Positions 10,401 through 21,277 of a DNA stretch of 64,000 bases are shown piece by piece. The number at the start of each line of letters is the position of its first letter. Position 1 is the stretch's first letter. This DNA comes from Pseudoneurospora amorphoporcata (Eukaryota; Ascomycota; Sordariomycetes; Sordariales; Sordariaceae). Position numbers and translations under genes: made by a program. The stretch lies in the NCBI GenBank assembly GCA_033297205.1, contig MU859106.1:1-64000 (forward strand). Direction: 5' to 3'. The notes beneath the pieces are model-generated. The model was not told the DNA's origin and made no database searches. It saw nothing but the letters and a program-made list of their open reading frames with translations.

Positions 10401-12935
10401 ATGGAAGATCAAGGCTTTGTGTCGCTTCCTCAGGGGACGATCGGGAGGACTCAGCAGCAGCAACAACAACATCAACCAGGCTTTGTGTCTCTCCCTCAGG
10501 GGACGATTGCTAGGAGTCAGGGACAGCAACAACAGCAAAAACACCATCAACATCATGTAACAAACCACCAGTTTTCGCCTTCACCTGTGGTCGGAAACAC
10601 TCATTCCGGCCATATGAGCTCCTTCCAACAACAGAGCATGAACTCGACACCCCACCCTCCTCATCATCCTCAGCAACTACCACCACAGAGACACTCTGGG
10701 ATGCCACCACCATCACCAAACCACATCCCTCATCCAGTATCTCCTCGGACTTCATCTTCCAGCCCCAACTTCCTCCCAAGGAACATCTCAAGAATGACAC
10801 AGTCGGAAGCCAGAGAAGCACTCACCACCTACCTCATCTACCGCCTCTCTCAAACAGACAACGCAAAGTGGGAATCCACCCGCGACACTGTCATCAGCGA
10901 CCACCAAGCCGCGAGAGATATCCATGCTTTGGAGAGGGACGGCATCAAATTAAGAGACAGGTTGAACAAGCTCAATGGGCTGCAGAGACGATGCTTGGAA
11001 AAGAGGTTGAAGAAGTTGAAAGAGAGGGAGATGAGAGATCCTGAGGGCGAGAGGTATGAGATTGAGTTGGTGGGTGTTGAGGAGTTGATTCTTAGGGAGA
11101 ACATAAAAGGGAAGAGGGGGGAGCTTGAGGTGATTGATAGAGGTAGGGGTAGGGGACATCATCCTGAGCGTTTTGGGAAGGGGAAGTCTGTGAAACACCA
11201 TGGTCATTGGTATCGTGTTGAGGGGAATGAGGGGAAGAAACGACTTGAGCGACATAAGCATAAGAACAAGGCAGAGAGGGGGGAGGGGACTCGGAAGAGG
11301 ACAATCATACCAGAGGCCAGCTGCATTGTGGCCTACTATAAGCGGTCACCGCAGTCCGGTGTTGATGCCCTTACCCTGTACAGAGAGCGGGCAGATTATG
11401 GAACAAGGAGGACTCACGAAGGTGTGCTTCGGTCGCGAGGAGGCATTCCGCAACATCATCAGCAACCTCGAGTTGGGCCTCCATTGCAGCCACATCAACC
11501 GCATCACCAGATGCATCAACCACAGCTACAACCGCAACTCCATCCACAGCAGCACCACCACTTGGCTTTAATGCCGCCACCACACCAGCAGCAGCACTCT
11601 CAGCAACCCCAAAACCTCCAACAACAACAACAACAGTTCCATCCTGTACCACAACATGGCCCCAACCCGGCAGTCCCAGGTTGGAGACCGCCTTTGGGAC
11701 CTGGGGGACCTGGAGGACCACACCCACCACACGCAGTCAATCCAGGTGGTCCAACACCCCCGGCAGGATGGCCACCAACACCACCAACCGGGCCATCTAT
11801 GCAACACATAACAACTCATCATACTCCAGACCAACATCATACTCCAGACCAACATCATACTCCAGACCAACATCATACTCCAGACCAACTTCCACTCAAT
11901 ACTCAGCAGCAGCAACACCCCGACATGGCCCGCGTTGTTTCCTCATCCGGCAGTGAAACCTTCAACTCCTCATCACCCACGACCATCTTCTCTAGGGCAA
12001 AAGAATCAGGGAGTGATTCAGGTACTGAGACTGAGTATAGTGACTCCGAGTCCGAGTCCGAGTCCGAATCAGACAGCGAGAATGGCCGACATGGTTGTCA
12101 GTACCGTTCACTCTCTTACTCCCGTGTCCTGAAGAGGGACGATAATCGAGGTCGGGGTCGTGGTAATAGTAGTGGTGACTGTCGGGGTTCTTCACGGTCC
12201 AGTTCAAGGTCAAGGTCTCGTCCTCGTTCAAACGTGCAGAGACACAGTCGTTCCAGACCACCTCGCAGAGCATCTCACAGTCGACGAAGACGACCACACT
12301 CAGACTCGCGGTCTAGATCCCGATCCCGGTCCCATTCAAGACATCGAGGAGCCTCTCACTCGCGTCGACACTCAAGATGCCGGTCGAAACCGAGAAAAAT
12401 ATCCCCCCATTCTCGTCAACGGCCCAACGCTCGCCACCGGTCCCGTTCCCGTTCCCGCTCGTGTTCAAGGTGCCAGCCTCGATCTCCATCCCCAGGCTAT
12501 CATCACAGACATGCACCAGCCACCCATCAACGACGGGCAGATCCAGACGAGCTGCTCCTCGATCGCCTGCAAAACCTGCAAATCAGCAGAAAGAATTCAG
12601 AGTATGAAGCAGCAGGATCATACCGATATCTCCCTGCTGACAAAAGGAAGAGGTGGATTGGGCCGTTGGCGGATGATGATAGCCACGGCGAGCCTGAAGT
12701 CGCTTATGTCCAACCAGTTGCTGGCGGTGGACGTGGTGGTCGTGGCCGTGGCGGGTTGAGCATCAGGGGTACTAGGAGAAATGATGGATGGGAAGAGGAG
12801 GAGAGGATGCCTCATGATGGTGATAACCCCAGACTAGGAGGAGCCGGAGTTGAGCGCATGAGTTTCCCACTTGGGAATCAGGGCCATGCAAGAAATCCCT
12901 TTGATCCTTTGCCGAAGGGGTTTCCTGGACGTTAG
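10401..12935 (+). CDS. Gln/His/Pro-rich protein with RS-like C-terminal region
   Basis: A single open frame of 844 residues from the first ATG (10401); no intron is needed. It starts with two copies of GFVSLPQGTI(G/A)R(T/S)Q at residues about 4-17 and 27-40, split by poly-Gln. Residues about 130-250 are a charged helical segment (QSEAREALTTYLIYRL, KLRDRLNKLNGLQRRCLEKR) that may be the only folded part. A Pro/Gln/His-rich middle includes four HHTPDQ repeats. Then comes an acidic Ser stretch (SDSESESESESDSE) and an Arg/Ser region with many RSRSRS runs and short RGRGRG motifs, like SR-type RNA-associated proteins. No RRM or zinc finger is visible, so a role in RNA processing or condensates is only an inference from composition. 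I do not recognise a named family. Confidence 0.7.
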   Translation: MEDQGFVSLPQGTIGRTQQQQQQHQPGFVSLPQGTIARSQGQQQQQKHHQHHVTNHQFSPSPVVGNTHSGHMSSFQQQSMNSTPHPPHHPQQLPPQRHSGMPPPSPNHIPHPVSPRTSSSSPNFLPRNISRMTQSEAREALTTYLIYRLSQTDNAKWESTRDTVISDHQAARDIHALERDGIKLRDRLNKLNGLQRRCLEKRLKKLKEREMRDPEGERYEIELVGVEELILRENIKGKRGELEVIDRGRGRGHHPERFGKGKSVKHHGHWYRVEGNEGKKRLERHKHKNKAERGEGTRKRTIIPEASCIVAYYKRSPQSGVDALTLYRERADYGTRRTHEGVLRSRGGIPQHHQQPRVGPPLQPHQPHHQMHQPQLQPQLHPQQHHHLALMPPPHQQQHSQQPQNLQQQQQQFHPVPQHGPNPAVPGWRPPLGPGGPGGPHPPHAVNPGGPTPPAGWPPTPPTGPSMQHITTHHTPDQHHTPDQHHTPDQHHTPDQLPLNTQQQQHPDMARVVSSSGSETFNSSSPTTIFSRAKESGSDSGTETEYSDSESESESESDSENGRHGCQYRSLSYSRVLKRDDNRGRGRGNSSGDCRGSSRSSSRSRSRPRSNVQRHSRSRPPRRASHSRRRRPHSDSRSRSRSRSHSRHRGASHSRRHSRCRSKPRKISPHSRQRPNARHRSRSRSRSCSRCQPRSPSPGYHHRHAPATHQRRADPDELLLDRLQNLQISRKNSEYEAAGSYRYLPADKRKRWIGPLADDDSHGEPEVAYVQPVAGGGRGGRGRGGLSIRGTRRNDGWEEEERMPHDGDNPRLGGAGVERMSFPLGNQGHARNPFDPLPKGFPGR
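11817..11888 (+). repeat. 18-bp tandem repeat, four perfect units
   Basis: CATCATACTCCAGACCAA four times in a row inside the Gln-rich gene, encoding HHTPDQ x4. The copies appear identical, so unit number is likely to vary between strains. Confidence 0.9.
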
Positions 12936-13452
12936 TTAGTACTGTATGGAGGTCGAGTGGCTAATGTTGGATTTCCAGAGCTTGTCTTTTCCTATTCAGT
13001 TCAGCATATGTTTCTATATTACAAGTACAAGACAGCTAGAAACGAGAGGGTTCTTACTTTCCTCATCCCCCGTCTCGTCCGTGTGCTTGATGCCTCTCAG
13101 CCATCGCCCGCTTCTTCAGATCTCGGGTGGCATGCGACTTAGCTTGGCCTTTGTCAACTCAACTCTAAACCATCTCTCATTGTCTCTGTCTCTCTCGAGA
13201 CTTTGATCGTGTTCGGCTTGGGGGTTCCAGGTCTAGGGTCCAGGGTCCAAGTCCACTCAGCGCAGTGCATAAACAACAGTCGTACCTTCTTGCCACCGTG
13301 ACAACCAAGAAAAACCATCTTTTGATATCAATACATTTGTACACGTGCTCTTCCACTCGAGCGTTCCAGATGGCATCTAGTCCACCAGGTCTACCTTATC
13401 CATCTCCCCAGCCTTCTTCTCACCTCCAAGAGCTTATTCAGGGGTTGTTTGT
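12936..13452. other. convergent intergenic region
   Basis: Between the plus-strand Gln-rich gene and the minus-strand mL46 gene, so it should hold both 3' UTRs. Pyrimidine-rich patches; no supported gene. Confidence 0.5.
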
Positions 13453-13819
13453 TCACCTCTCAGCAAACATGCCCTTAACACTCTGGAAGTACTCCTCGGC
13501 CAACGTGCTGCGCAGCTCCTCCTGGGTGAGCCACTTGAAGTCAACCAAATCGTGGAGGTTGTCCTTGAGGTCAGCCTGGCCGGCCATGATGCGGCCCTTG
13601 AGGAAGAAGATCTTCTCGCCCTTCTTGAGGAGGGCGCCGTCCTTCTGGCCGAAGACGGGGCGGACGACGTGGTGGGCCACGGGCACACGGCCGACGATCC
13701 ACGTGTTCATGTTGACGCCTGCGGACTCGGCGAGGATACGGGCAGCGGTCTGTTGGTGTTGGAAGTGATGTTAGTGAATTGGAAACTAGTGGGATGTGGG
13801 GTAAAGGAAAGACAAAAGG

Positions 13820-13885
<66 letters not shown>

Positions 13886-14837
13886 ATACCTCATGCAAAC
13901 CCTCTTCCGTAGGCACCACGCCCGTAGGGAATACCCACTTAGCCTCCTCCCCTTCCTTCTCCGCCTTCTTCTTCACAACAAAATAAAGCGTCCTATCCAG
14001 CGCGCGATCCAGCCTCTTGACATCGTTCTTCTCATCCGCCTCCGTCCGTCTGGGCATGGGCTTCTCGACAGGCACGCGGTCCTCGGCGGGGATCTCCTCG
14101 CCATCCTCCGACACCCTCATCTCCGCATCGGCCAGCAGCTTCTCCACCATCTGTGCCCTGCTGCTCGTCTGGGAAGCGACCAACAGTTCATCGTTCCACG
14201 CCATGCGGCCGCGCGGGTTGTACCGGCCAATGTCCTTGGCCGGCACGCCGTGGCGCTCCTTCAGCTTGATGCGCCAGTCTAGGTCGGCGGCGGTGTCCTT
14301 CTTGAAGTAGAAGTCCTTGCGGAAGGGCGCCGTCAGCCGCTCGTTGAGTCGCTTCTGGTAGAAGTAGAAGGATTCCTCGAAGGGGGTGAGGTCGCGGGTG
14401 AGAAGGGGCGGGCGCGTCAAGATCACGCCGGACTTGATGCGGTAGATTTGCGACGAGGTCGAGGTGCCTGTTGATGTGGTGACGGGGGGGTTGACGGGAG
14501 GGGGAGGAGGAGGTGTTGTCGTCGTGGAAGCGGCGGCAGGTGTGGTGGTGGCTTCGGCGGAGTAGAACCGTCTAGGGGCGACATTGTTGAAGACGGGCGC
14601 AAGTCGGGCTTGAGTGCGGCATTGTAGGCAGATGGAACGTTGTTGGCCTGGTGGGAGAGAAACAAAGTTGCGACGGTTAGTTGTGGTGTCTTCTCAAAGT
14701 TTGAGGGGGAGGGAGGTTATGTAACGAGAAAGACCAATTCGCAAGACACTAGACGAGACGGAGATGATAAGAAAAAAAAAAAGGGAAAAAAAATACATAC
14801 TCCTAAGGAGAGCGGCTCCCCTACTCGACGCCGACAT
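13453..14837 (-). CDS. mitochondrial large-subunit ribosomal protein mL46
   Basis: Three exons, 14837-14801, 14647-13890 and 13749-13453, encode 363 residues (MRPL17/YmL30 in yeast naming). Intron 1 (153 bp) splits a Ser codon after MSASSRGAALLR and has an ACTAAC branch site. Intron 2 (140 bp) contains a 65-nt T run in the sense strand. The N-terminus (RSICLQCRTQARLAP, then NNVAPRRFYS) is Arg/Ser-rich without acids, as expected for a mitochondrial presequence, followed by a Thr/Pro linker. The mature part carries ILTRPPLLTRDLTPFE, ESFYFYQKRLNERLTAP, the DRTLYFVVKKK strand and a C-terminal VFGQKDGALLKKGEKIFFLK block, matching the mL46 family, which has a Nudix-like fold without the hydrolase role. 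It acts in the mitochondrial ribosome. Confidence 0.93.
13820..13884. repeat. 65-nt homopolymeric A (T) tract
   Basis: An uninterrupted A run on the plus strand, inside mL46 intron 2. On the sense strand it begins at the sixth base of the intron donor. Its true length is uncertain because such tracts are hard to sequence. Confidence 0.9.
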
Positions 14838-16606
14838 GATGGGCAGTATGTATTGACTTGGTTGTTTTGGACGGGGCCCGGTGATGTAAACAACGGACAC
14901 GGGACGGGGGGGGGGGAGAAGGAGGAGCTACGGGTGAATCTTGCGCGCGCCACAGTCCTCAACTCAACTCTCTCTCGCAAGTCTCGGGGTGGATTCGGAC
15001 GGGGTCGGTCGGTCGGTCGCTGCGGCGGCGGGCGGGCGGGCAGGCAGAGCGGACGGGCGATACAGCGCGGGAAACCCGTGAACTTTTTCGATGTCCGCAG
15101 CCCCACTTTTTCCCTGGGCCGCCTGCCGCGCACCGGTCCCTGCTCGTCCCTTGTGGCCGTCGCCCAATTGAACAATTGAGTCCTTGGGCAACCGACTCGC
15201 TTTCCTCACCGCCTTCCTCTTCGAAGCTCTCTCCAAAACTCCCTGCACCCCACCACAACTTTCACACTCTTCCAGGGCAGCCCCACCTGACTTTGCACAT
15301 GACCGCAGCGGATCCTGTTCAAATTCTAATAAAAAATCGGCCCCGTCCCGCTCAGTCCCATTCTTTTCCCTTTTCTCTTTTTTTTCTTCAGGCACCAATC
15401 CTTATCATCACGACGTTTCTCTTCCTCCAAAACGTTTCCTGATCATTTAGCCGTGCCGAGAGGAACCACCATGAGCAGACCAATTCGCTAGCGGTACCTG
15501 CTTTAAAACGCTCTACCGGGTTGCTGTTAGATAGAATCTGCTTACATACCATGCTACTTGTGTGATGTTGGATCATTGCATCTTCTTGGGTGGTTGACGA
15601 GCCACGATTTTCGGATCGGCTGCTTGTTGAAGTGTCATTTGGCTTCATAAAACTGTCAGACGACTTGATGTTGTTTGGTCTCGTTATCTCGCTTCGTTTG
15701 TGTCGCCCACGAGATGTTTTCGTAGTGTCGTTATGATCCTTCAGGACTTTCGAGGACTTGTTCTCCATCCCCGACTGGTCGTCAAACGAGTCACTGTCGC
15801 GATCAAGCACGGCCACATGAACACCCCGATACTGTATCCCCATGTCCTGCTGAAGTTCTGAGCCACGCCGCAATGCACATCACTGCCCAGCTTGTAAGCA
15901 AGAATCATTCCAACGACCCATGTTGCAGATCGCGCGCGATACGCATGCGTGCTTCATCTCATGGAATCATCAGACCTGCCTCTTGCTACCGTTCGCTTTC
16001 CGAATCTCACCAAAGGCTACGTACAAGATCGAATGGAAGGCAAGTAATATCAAACCAAGATGGATCCAGTTCCGAACGCCATAAACTGCAAAGCCCAAGT
16101 TGCACCACAAGACCAAGACACACCCGAAAAACACAAAAGGTGATTCCGAACACTGTATATAATCATGTCTGTTCATTGCAAACATCCTAATGTATAAAAG
16201 CTACCGCGCGCCAGTTTGCCCGCCAGGATATTTACCCAGATTCGCCCCAGCCAGCCGGTCCTGATACCATACACCATCTAACATATACATCACATCTGTG
16301 ATCAAGGAAGTACTTCTTCTTTCTTCCATTGAATACCGAAAATCCATAAAACGCCCAGTACAGAATCGTCAACCTAAACGCTGACGATTGTTGCAAAGCT
16401 TCAGTTCCAGCTACCGCTTGGATGCTGGAATAACCCCGACGCTTTTTCAGCGCTCGCCACTTTGCTGTCTGTTTCCTTGCCTGTGATCTCCACAGAGCCC
16501 CGGGCTCCCAGTAGTCCAATACCAGATAGCCTTGCCAATCGAAAGCCACAGGCGTCATGATGGTCGGGCACGTTGTTGGTCAGCCCCAGAAGACAAAAGT
16601 GTCATC
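14838..16606. other. mL46 promoter and RING-PHD 3' flank
   Basis: Both flanking genes are on the minus strand. The part next to 14838 is the mL46 upstream region and holds an 11-G run at 14906-14916. ORFs at 15388-15873 and 15970-16558 (minus) have hydrophilic and hydrophobic stretches respectively, but lack a good ATG or plausible splice sites and are not called. Confidence 0.45.
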
Positions 16607-18712
16607 TCACGCCTTCAGATGTTCAACCGCCCTGGTGACCTCCTTAGCCGCAATCTTCTCCCAGCTCTGTTTCAGCTCTTCGCCTAGATCCATGGCAGGA
16701 TCTTTGACTTCCTCATAGAGCTTCCTTGACACGTCCCGGTTGATAGCCTCGTACTGCTCCGCAGTTATTTTCTGCGAATGCCAATGGGGCCTTAGAGCTC
16801 CTCGCACAATACTGTTGATGCTCTGCTTCACGTCGAGAGGCAGAGCGGGTCGTGATGGCGATGTCTCGGAGGACCTATGTGGCGCATTGGGATGAGGTCG
16901 TCGTGCCAGCGATGCCTGGACAGTAATCGACCCCGATGATGATGGCCCTCCGGCGCTTGCTGAGCCAGTCTGCTGGCGAGAACGACCACGCGGCTGTTCC
17001 GTGTCACTGCTCTCAGGCGAGGTTCGACTCCTAGGTCTGTTGTTCGGCGAGGACGACCGGGAAGTCTTGGCTGTCGGTGATGTAGATCGGTTGAGCGAGA
17101 AGTTTGCCGGAGCATAGACAGGGGCCAGATAGGAGCTGAGGCCCGGGGAACTCGGCCGACTCATGACCATTGGCGGTGTTGTCGCCCGAGGACTGACATA
17201 GGTAGGAACCGGTGACCCTGTGTCGATGCTTCCTGGAATAGGAAGTTCAGGAAGCTCCTGGAAGCCATCCTCATCGGTTGGCGTGCTCATCTCCACTTCC
17301 TTGAGCAAAGACGATAGGAAAGACGGAGCCGCTTCGGTGGATGCTGATGGTGCGGCGGTGGTGGATGAGGTCGGCTGGTTCGCCGCTGAGGTTGATTGTT
17401 CGCCGTTTTGGATTGTGTGTAGCCTCCGTGTTCGAGGCCTCTTGAGCTTCCTCTCCGGCTCATGGTTGGATGCCTCCACTTCACCACTAATGGAGCGTGA
17501 CTTGCGCTTGCGACTCGTGGAGCCGTCCTGGTTACCTCTGGCCATCTCAAAAGCACCCCAAGCCCGTTCTTCTTCCCGCGTCTGCTGAGGCGACGGCTCG
17601 CGCGGGACGTACCGACTTTGGAACACACTAGGCATGTTGGTGGTAAAAACGTCTCGAGCCCCCAGTCTAGTGGCGATCATCAGACGTTGCTGCCACCTCT
17701 CATGCTCCAACCTTTCCTGCTCCCTAAGCCGCTGTGACCGGCGGTAATTCTCAAGGTCTTCGAGTGTTCCATCGTCGCCGTCATCCTGATAGTCAAGGTC
17801 CAAGCTTAGGGCATCCCAAACTCTGCCGGCAATCCTACCCCAAGCACCTTGCCACTCGTCAGATCGAGCCCTTATCCTGGCCCGGCGCATGCTGCCTTGG
17901 GTTCGTGGGAAATAGTAGTTGCCGCGCTCGCGCTGGGCGTTCTGAGAGCTACGACGGGTTCTCGGAGCGGGCGCAAAGTCCTCCGGCATCCCATCTTGCG
18001 CGTTGATATCCTCACCTAGCACGTCCGCACATTCCATGCAGAACCAGTGACTAGGCGGGACTCTCTCCAGACCAATGCAATGTGTATGATATGGCACATC
18101 GCAGCCATCGCACAGCAACAGAACCTCCTCGTTATCTGAACGGTTGCAGATGGGGCACGGTAGGCTAACATCCTCTTCGGGCTCGGGGTTCTCGTCAAGC
18201 CATTGTTGGGGGTCGAACTCGGCTACTTGCTTCTTATCTTCGACATGGTAGGAACTCAGGAGGTTGCCTGCCACAATACTGGTTAGCAATGCTGTTCATT
18301 TTCGTATGCACAGTGATTTTTTGGGAACGGTGAACTCACCTCCTATTTTGTCATACACATGCACCAGGTGGAATGTCTGGCGGCAAATGGGACAGCTATT
18401 GGCCTTGTCGGTCCACAGTCGTAGGCAGGAATCGTGCAGCGCGTGGCCGCAAACTTGAATCTCGGCTACATGGTCGTGTTTATTGTCGTGTTTCCTGGTA
18501 CCTGTGATGCTGGCTGTTGTGCTAACGGGGCTGTTGTTGGCATCGTCCTTGGGTGTTGTGAATGCGTCTACTTCGATCGATGCGGCGGGCGCTCCGGGCT
18601 CACTTGAATCCCCTGTAGCAGGGCCGGCAGGAGCGCTGACGGAGGACGGGTGTGGGTCTGAGGCTTGTTGGACGTCTAGAGTCTCTAGACAGACAATGCA
18701 CTGATCAGCCAT
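16607..18712 (-). CDS. RING-H2 plus PHD finger protein
   Basis: Exons 18712-18340 and 18267-16607 give 677 residues; the 72-bp intron splits a Gly codon (GTGAGT donor, GGCAG acceptor, GCTAAC branch). The ATG at 18712 is used because the codon before it is GTG. RING-H2 ligands are C5, C8, C88, H90, H93, C96, C107 and C110, with an unusually long 79-residue Ser/Pro/Ala insert between the second and third. A PHD finger follows directly: C162, C165, C177, C180, H185, C188, C201, C204 (CPICNRSDN, LLLCDGCDVPYH, WFCMEC). The rest is charged and Ser/Pro-rich with basic KRPRTRR-like signals. The last ~90 residues (SIVRGALRPHWHSQ, ITAEQYEAINRDVSRKLYEE) look helical and recall the SRI-like C-terminus of PHRF1 homologues, which would fit a nuclear ubiquitin ligase linked to chromatin or RNA polymerase II. 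The activity is inferred from domains only. Confidence 0.88.
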
Positions 18713-21277
18713 CACGACTGGGATGGTAGCGCGATGCTGAGAAATGCAGACTCTGGGAAAAGATGGGTAATGAAGTCATGCAACTGAAAGATAAAATAAT
18801 GAGATGTGCAGGGCGCGATTGGCAACGTCTAAAGAAGTTACCTGACCAAGCACTCCAAGCAAGCGACGATGAGCCTCCCCTGTCTGAAATGAACTAACGT
18901 AGTTAGGTCACTTCAGGGCTAGCAAAGAGGTGTTGAATGTTGCTGTGGTTGGCGGTGCTGGTGATGGTGGTGGTAATGGTGGCCGTGTGTGTAAGTGATT
19001 TGCGGTAACAGTTTGGGTGGTTTGTGCAGGTGGGTAGTTTGCCGCGGTAGGAGAACCTCAAGCAGTGTGGAAAAGAAAGGTGAGGTGGGTTGCGGGAGGG
19101 AAAGACGGCCGAAGTGCAGATGGAGATAGGTCACAGGTCGGATCCGTTTTGTGAATGGTGACGGGATGGCAGGAAGCAACCTCAAGCTAGAAAGTGGAAT
19201 TTCAAGGTTGCTGTGAACGGACCACTCACGAACGAGTGGGAGAGAGAGTGGAAGCTGCCAACAAGGGACCTGGAACCTGAAAAGCTTCAACGGATGAAAG
19301 TGTGAAGTCCGGAAGGTCGAGGAGGGTCGATGGGTAGGTAGGTAGGCAGTAAAGGAGCTGGAGTGGGTAGACGAGAGAGAGAATCCGAGAACCTTTGTGG
19401 TCCTTTTTCAGGGAAGGTCTTGTTCTGCACGGGCGTTGTTTGTTTGGAGGGTTCGAGCGTTGGACTTTTTGGAGAAACACAAGAGAAGGAAGAATGATGC
19501 CTGCCAAAAGATTCCAGACCTGGAGACGGCTTTTTCGCCTTCAAAGCCCCCGTGTTAACGCAACCGAGACATGGACCAATCCCACGCGAGGCCCCGCCCA
19601 GGAGGTCAAGTACATCCTGCGTGCAGGTGTGTGTTCCGCCTACCTACTAGGAAACCACACCCGAGAACAAGTTGGTCCAGCTGACTCACGGTATCGTTGG
19701 CTTGAATATTTACTTCCATATCATGGTTGCCAAAGCCTTGAATTCCCCAAACCTCGAACGCCAAGCAAAGAGTATGGATGTAACGAGCAGGCAGAGAGGC
19801 AGGGCAACTAAATTGGTTTCTAGTTGAGGAAGGACGACACCCGCGGGATGAAAAGGGCGGGGAGAGTAGGTAAGCTCGTGATGGGCACAAACAATGAAAT
19901 GACTATGGAATGAGCACCTTGATGCGTGATAGGTCATCCACGCTTTTGTGGCATACGTACCTGCCTGGCTTGAGAGAACGGAGGGTTGTCTCAAAGATGC
20001 CAGGTACCTCTACGGTTAGTTGTGAGGAACCGCCAAGCAATCAGAATCGTTTGATAGGCTGCTGCTGTTGTTGTTGTTGTTGTTGTTGGTCGATGGTGAT
20101 GACCGAGGACCACTTGTTCACAACTTCAGATTTCTTCACGATAGATATGTTTGGATGACTATAGGCAGCAATGGTGCTCAAAGGGTTGTCTTCGGCCACG
20201 ATTACCGGACTATTACCGCATCTCATGATTCCGCTTTCTGGCACTTTGTCGTTGGGACCTTATCCCTTTCGTCGCATCAGTGGCCGTGCTTCATAGCCTC
20301 CTTCGAGACTTGGCTGATTTTTGGATGCGGGTTGAGAATGAAGTTGCATAGGGGAATTTATCGCCTTGAATGCATCAACAAGTGCCACCAGACACTCACG
20401 AGTGCAATCCCTACCGGGAGTTCATTCACGGGGACTGTCCTCGGGACCTCGTTCATTGACAGGGGTAGAGTGGAGCACTAAGTCGCTTGAGAATCCTTAT
20501 CGCAATCATGTTCACCATCAAGTTGATTACCAGCTCCAGGATGCATTTCGGCCCATGTGTTGCCAGGTTGGCCATGAGATGTTATGGAAGCTAGGAGCGT
20601 AAGACGTGGAAATATTACGCAATATCCGGTCGGGTATGCACTGCAGCATGGTTGATAAATCGGAATCGCAATGCTTGTGGTCGTCATGCCTAGGTTGTAG
20701 CACGAATCGCATCTGGCCGGTCCCCTTCCCACGCTCACACTTCACAGTTCACGTACTCCATCTTATGCCGTCATCTATCCGGGACAAACGGAGGAACCGT
20801 TACGAATGTCGCGTCTGCATGCACCTCCATTGATTGAGACGGATCTGAGGCAACTTCAGAGTTCCTTCGAATTCGTCGTTTGCCGGTCTCGAATCAGGAA
20901 CCCGAAAATCGGGGACGTGACGACAAGTTTCTCGATAGGAAATCGCGGGAATCTCATCACGGAAATGGCGAGGGTCGTGGGGTTTGGCCAACAGGAAAAG
21001 GGTATCATGGTCATTGTCTACCGTAAAATCAAACCTGGCGATCTTTGAGACATCTTCCCAAGCCATGCTTCATGTGAGGAAAGAGACGCCGGTATAACTC
21101 CCTGTCTAGATCGCCCCGTATCCAGACCACGCAATAGTAAGGTCGTAAATGGGTAGCAGCAAAGTCGTTATTGAAGGAAATCTGGTTCATCCCATAGTAA
21201 ATCCGCAGATCCCCAATTGTCCTTTTCCATGACACCACCTAACCCGAAAGACCAAAAATGCCAGCTAAACGACCACC
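18713..21277. other. RING-PHD upstream region and eL43 3' flank
   Basis: About 2.6 kb without a supported gene. Both neighbours are on the minus strand, so the left part is the RING-PHD promoter/5' UTR and the right end is the eL43 3' UTR. A CTG/TTG microsatellite lies at about 20059-20089. Confidence 0.45.
20059..20089. repeat. CTG/TTG trinucleotide microsatellite
   Basis: Three CTG units followed by about seven TTG units, in a gene-free region. Confidence 0.85.

Noticed and set aside
13571..14282. ORFs with long Lys or Phe runs
   Set aside because: They read through the 65-nt A/T homopolymer in the mL46 intron.
15388..16558. Possible minus-strand membrane protein from three ORFs downstream of the RING-PHD gene
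   Set aside because: Some hydrophobic stretches are present, but the only frame-compatible intron is about 49 bp without a branch site, and the 15388-15873 ORF lacks an ATG start and a plausible link.
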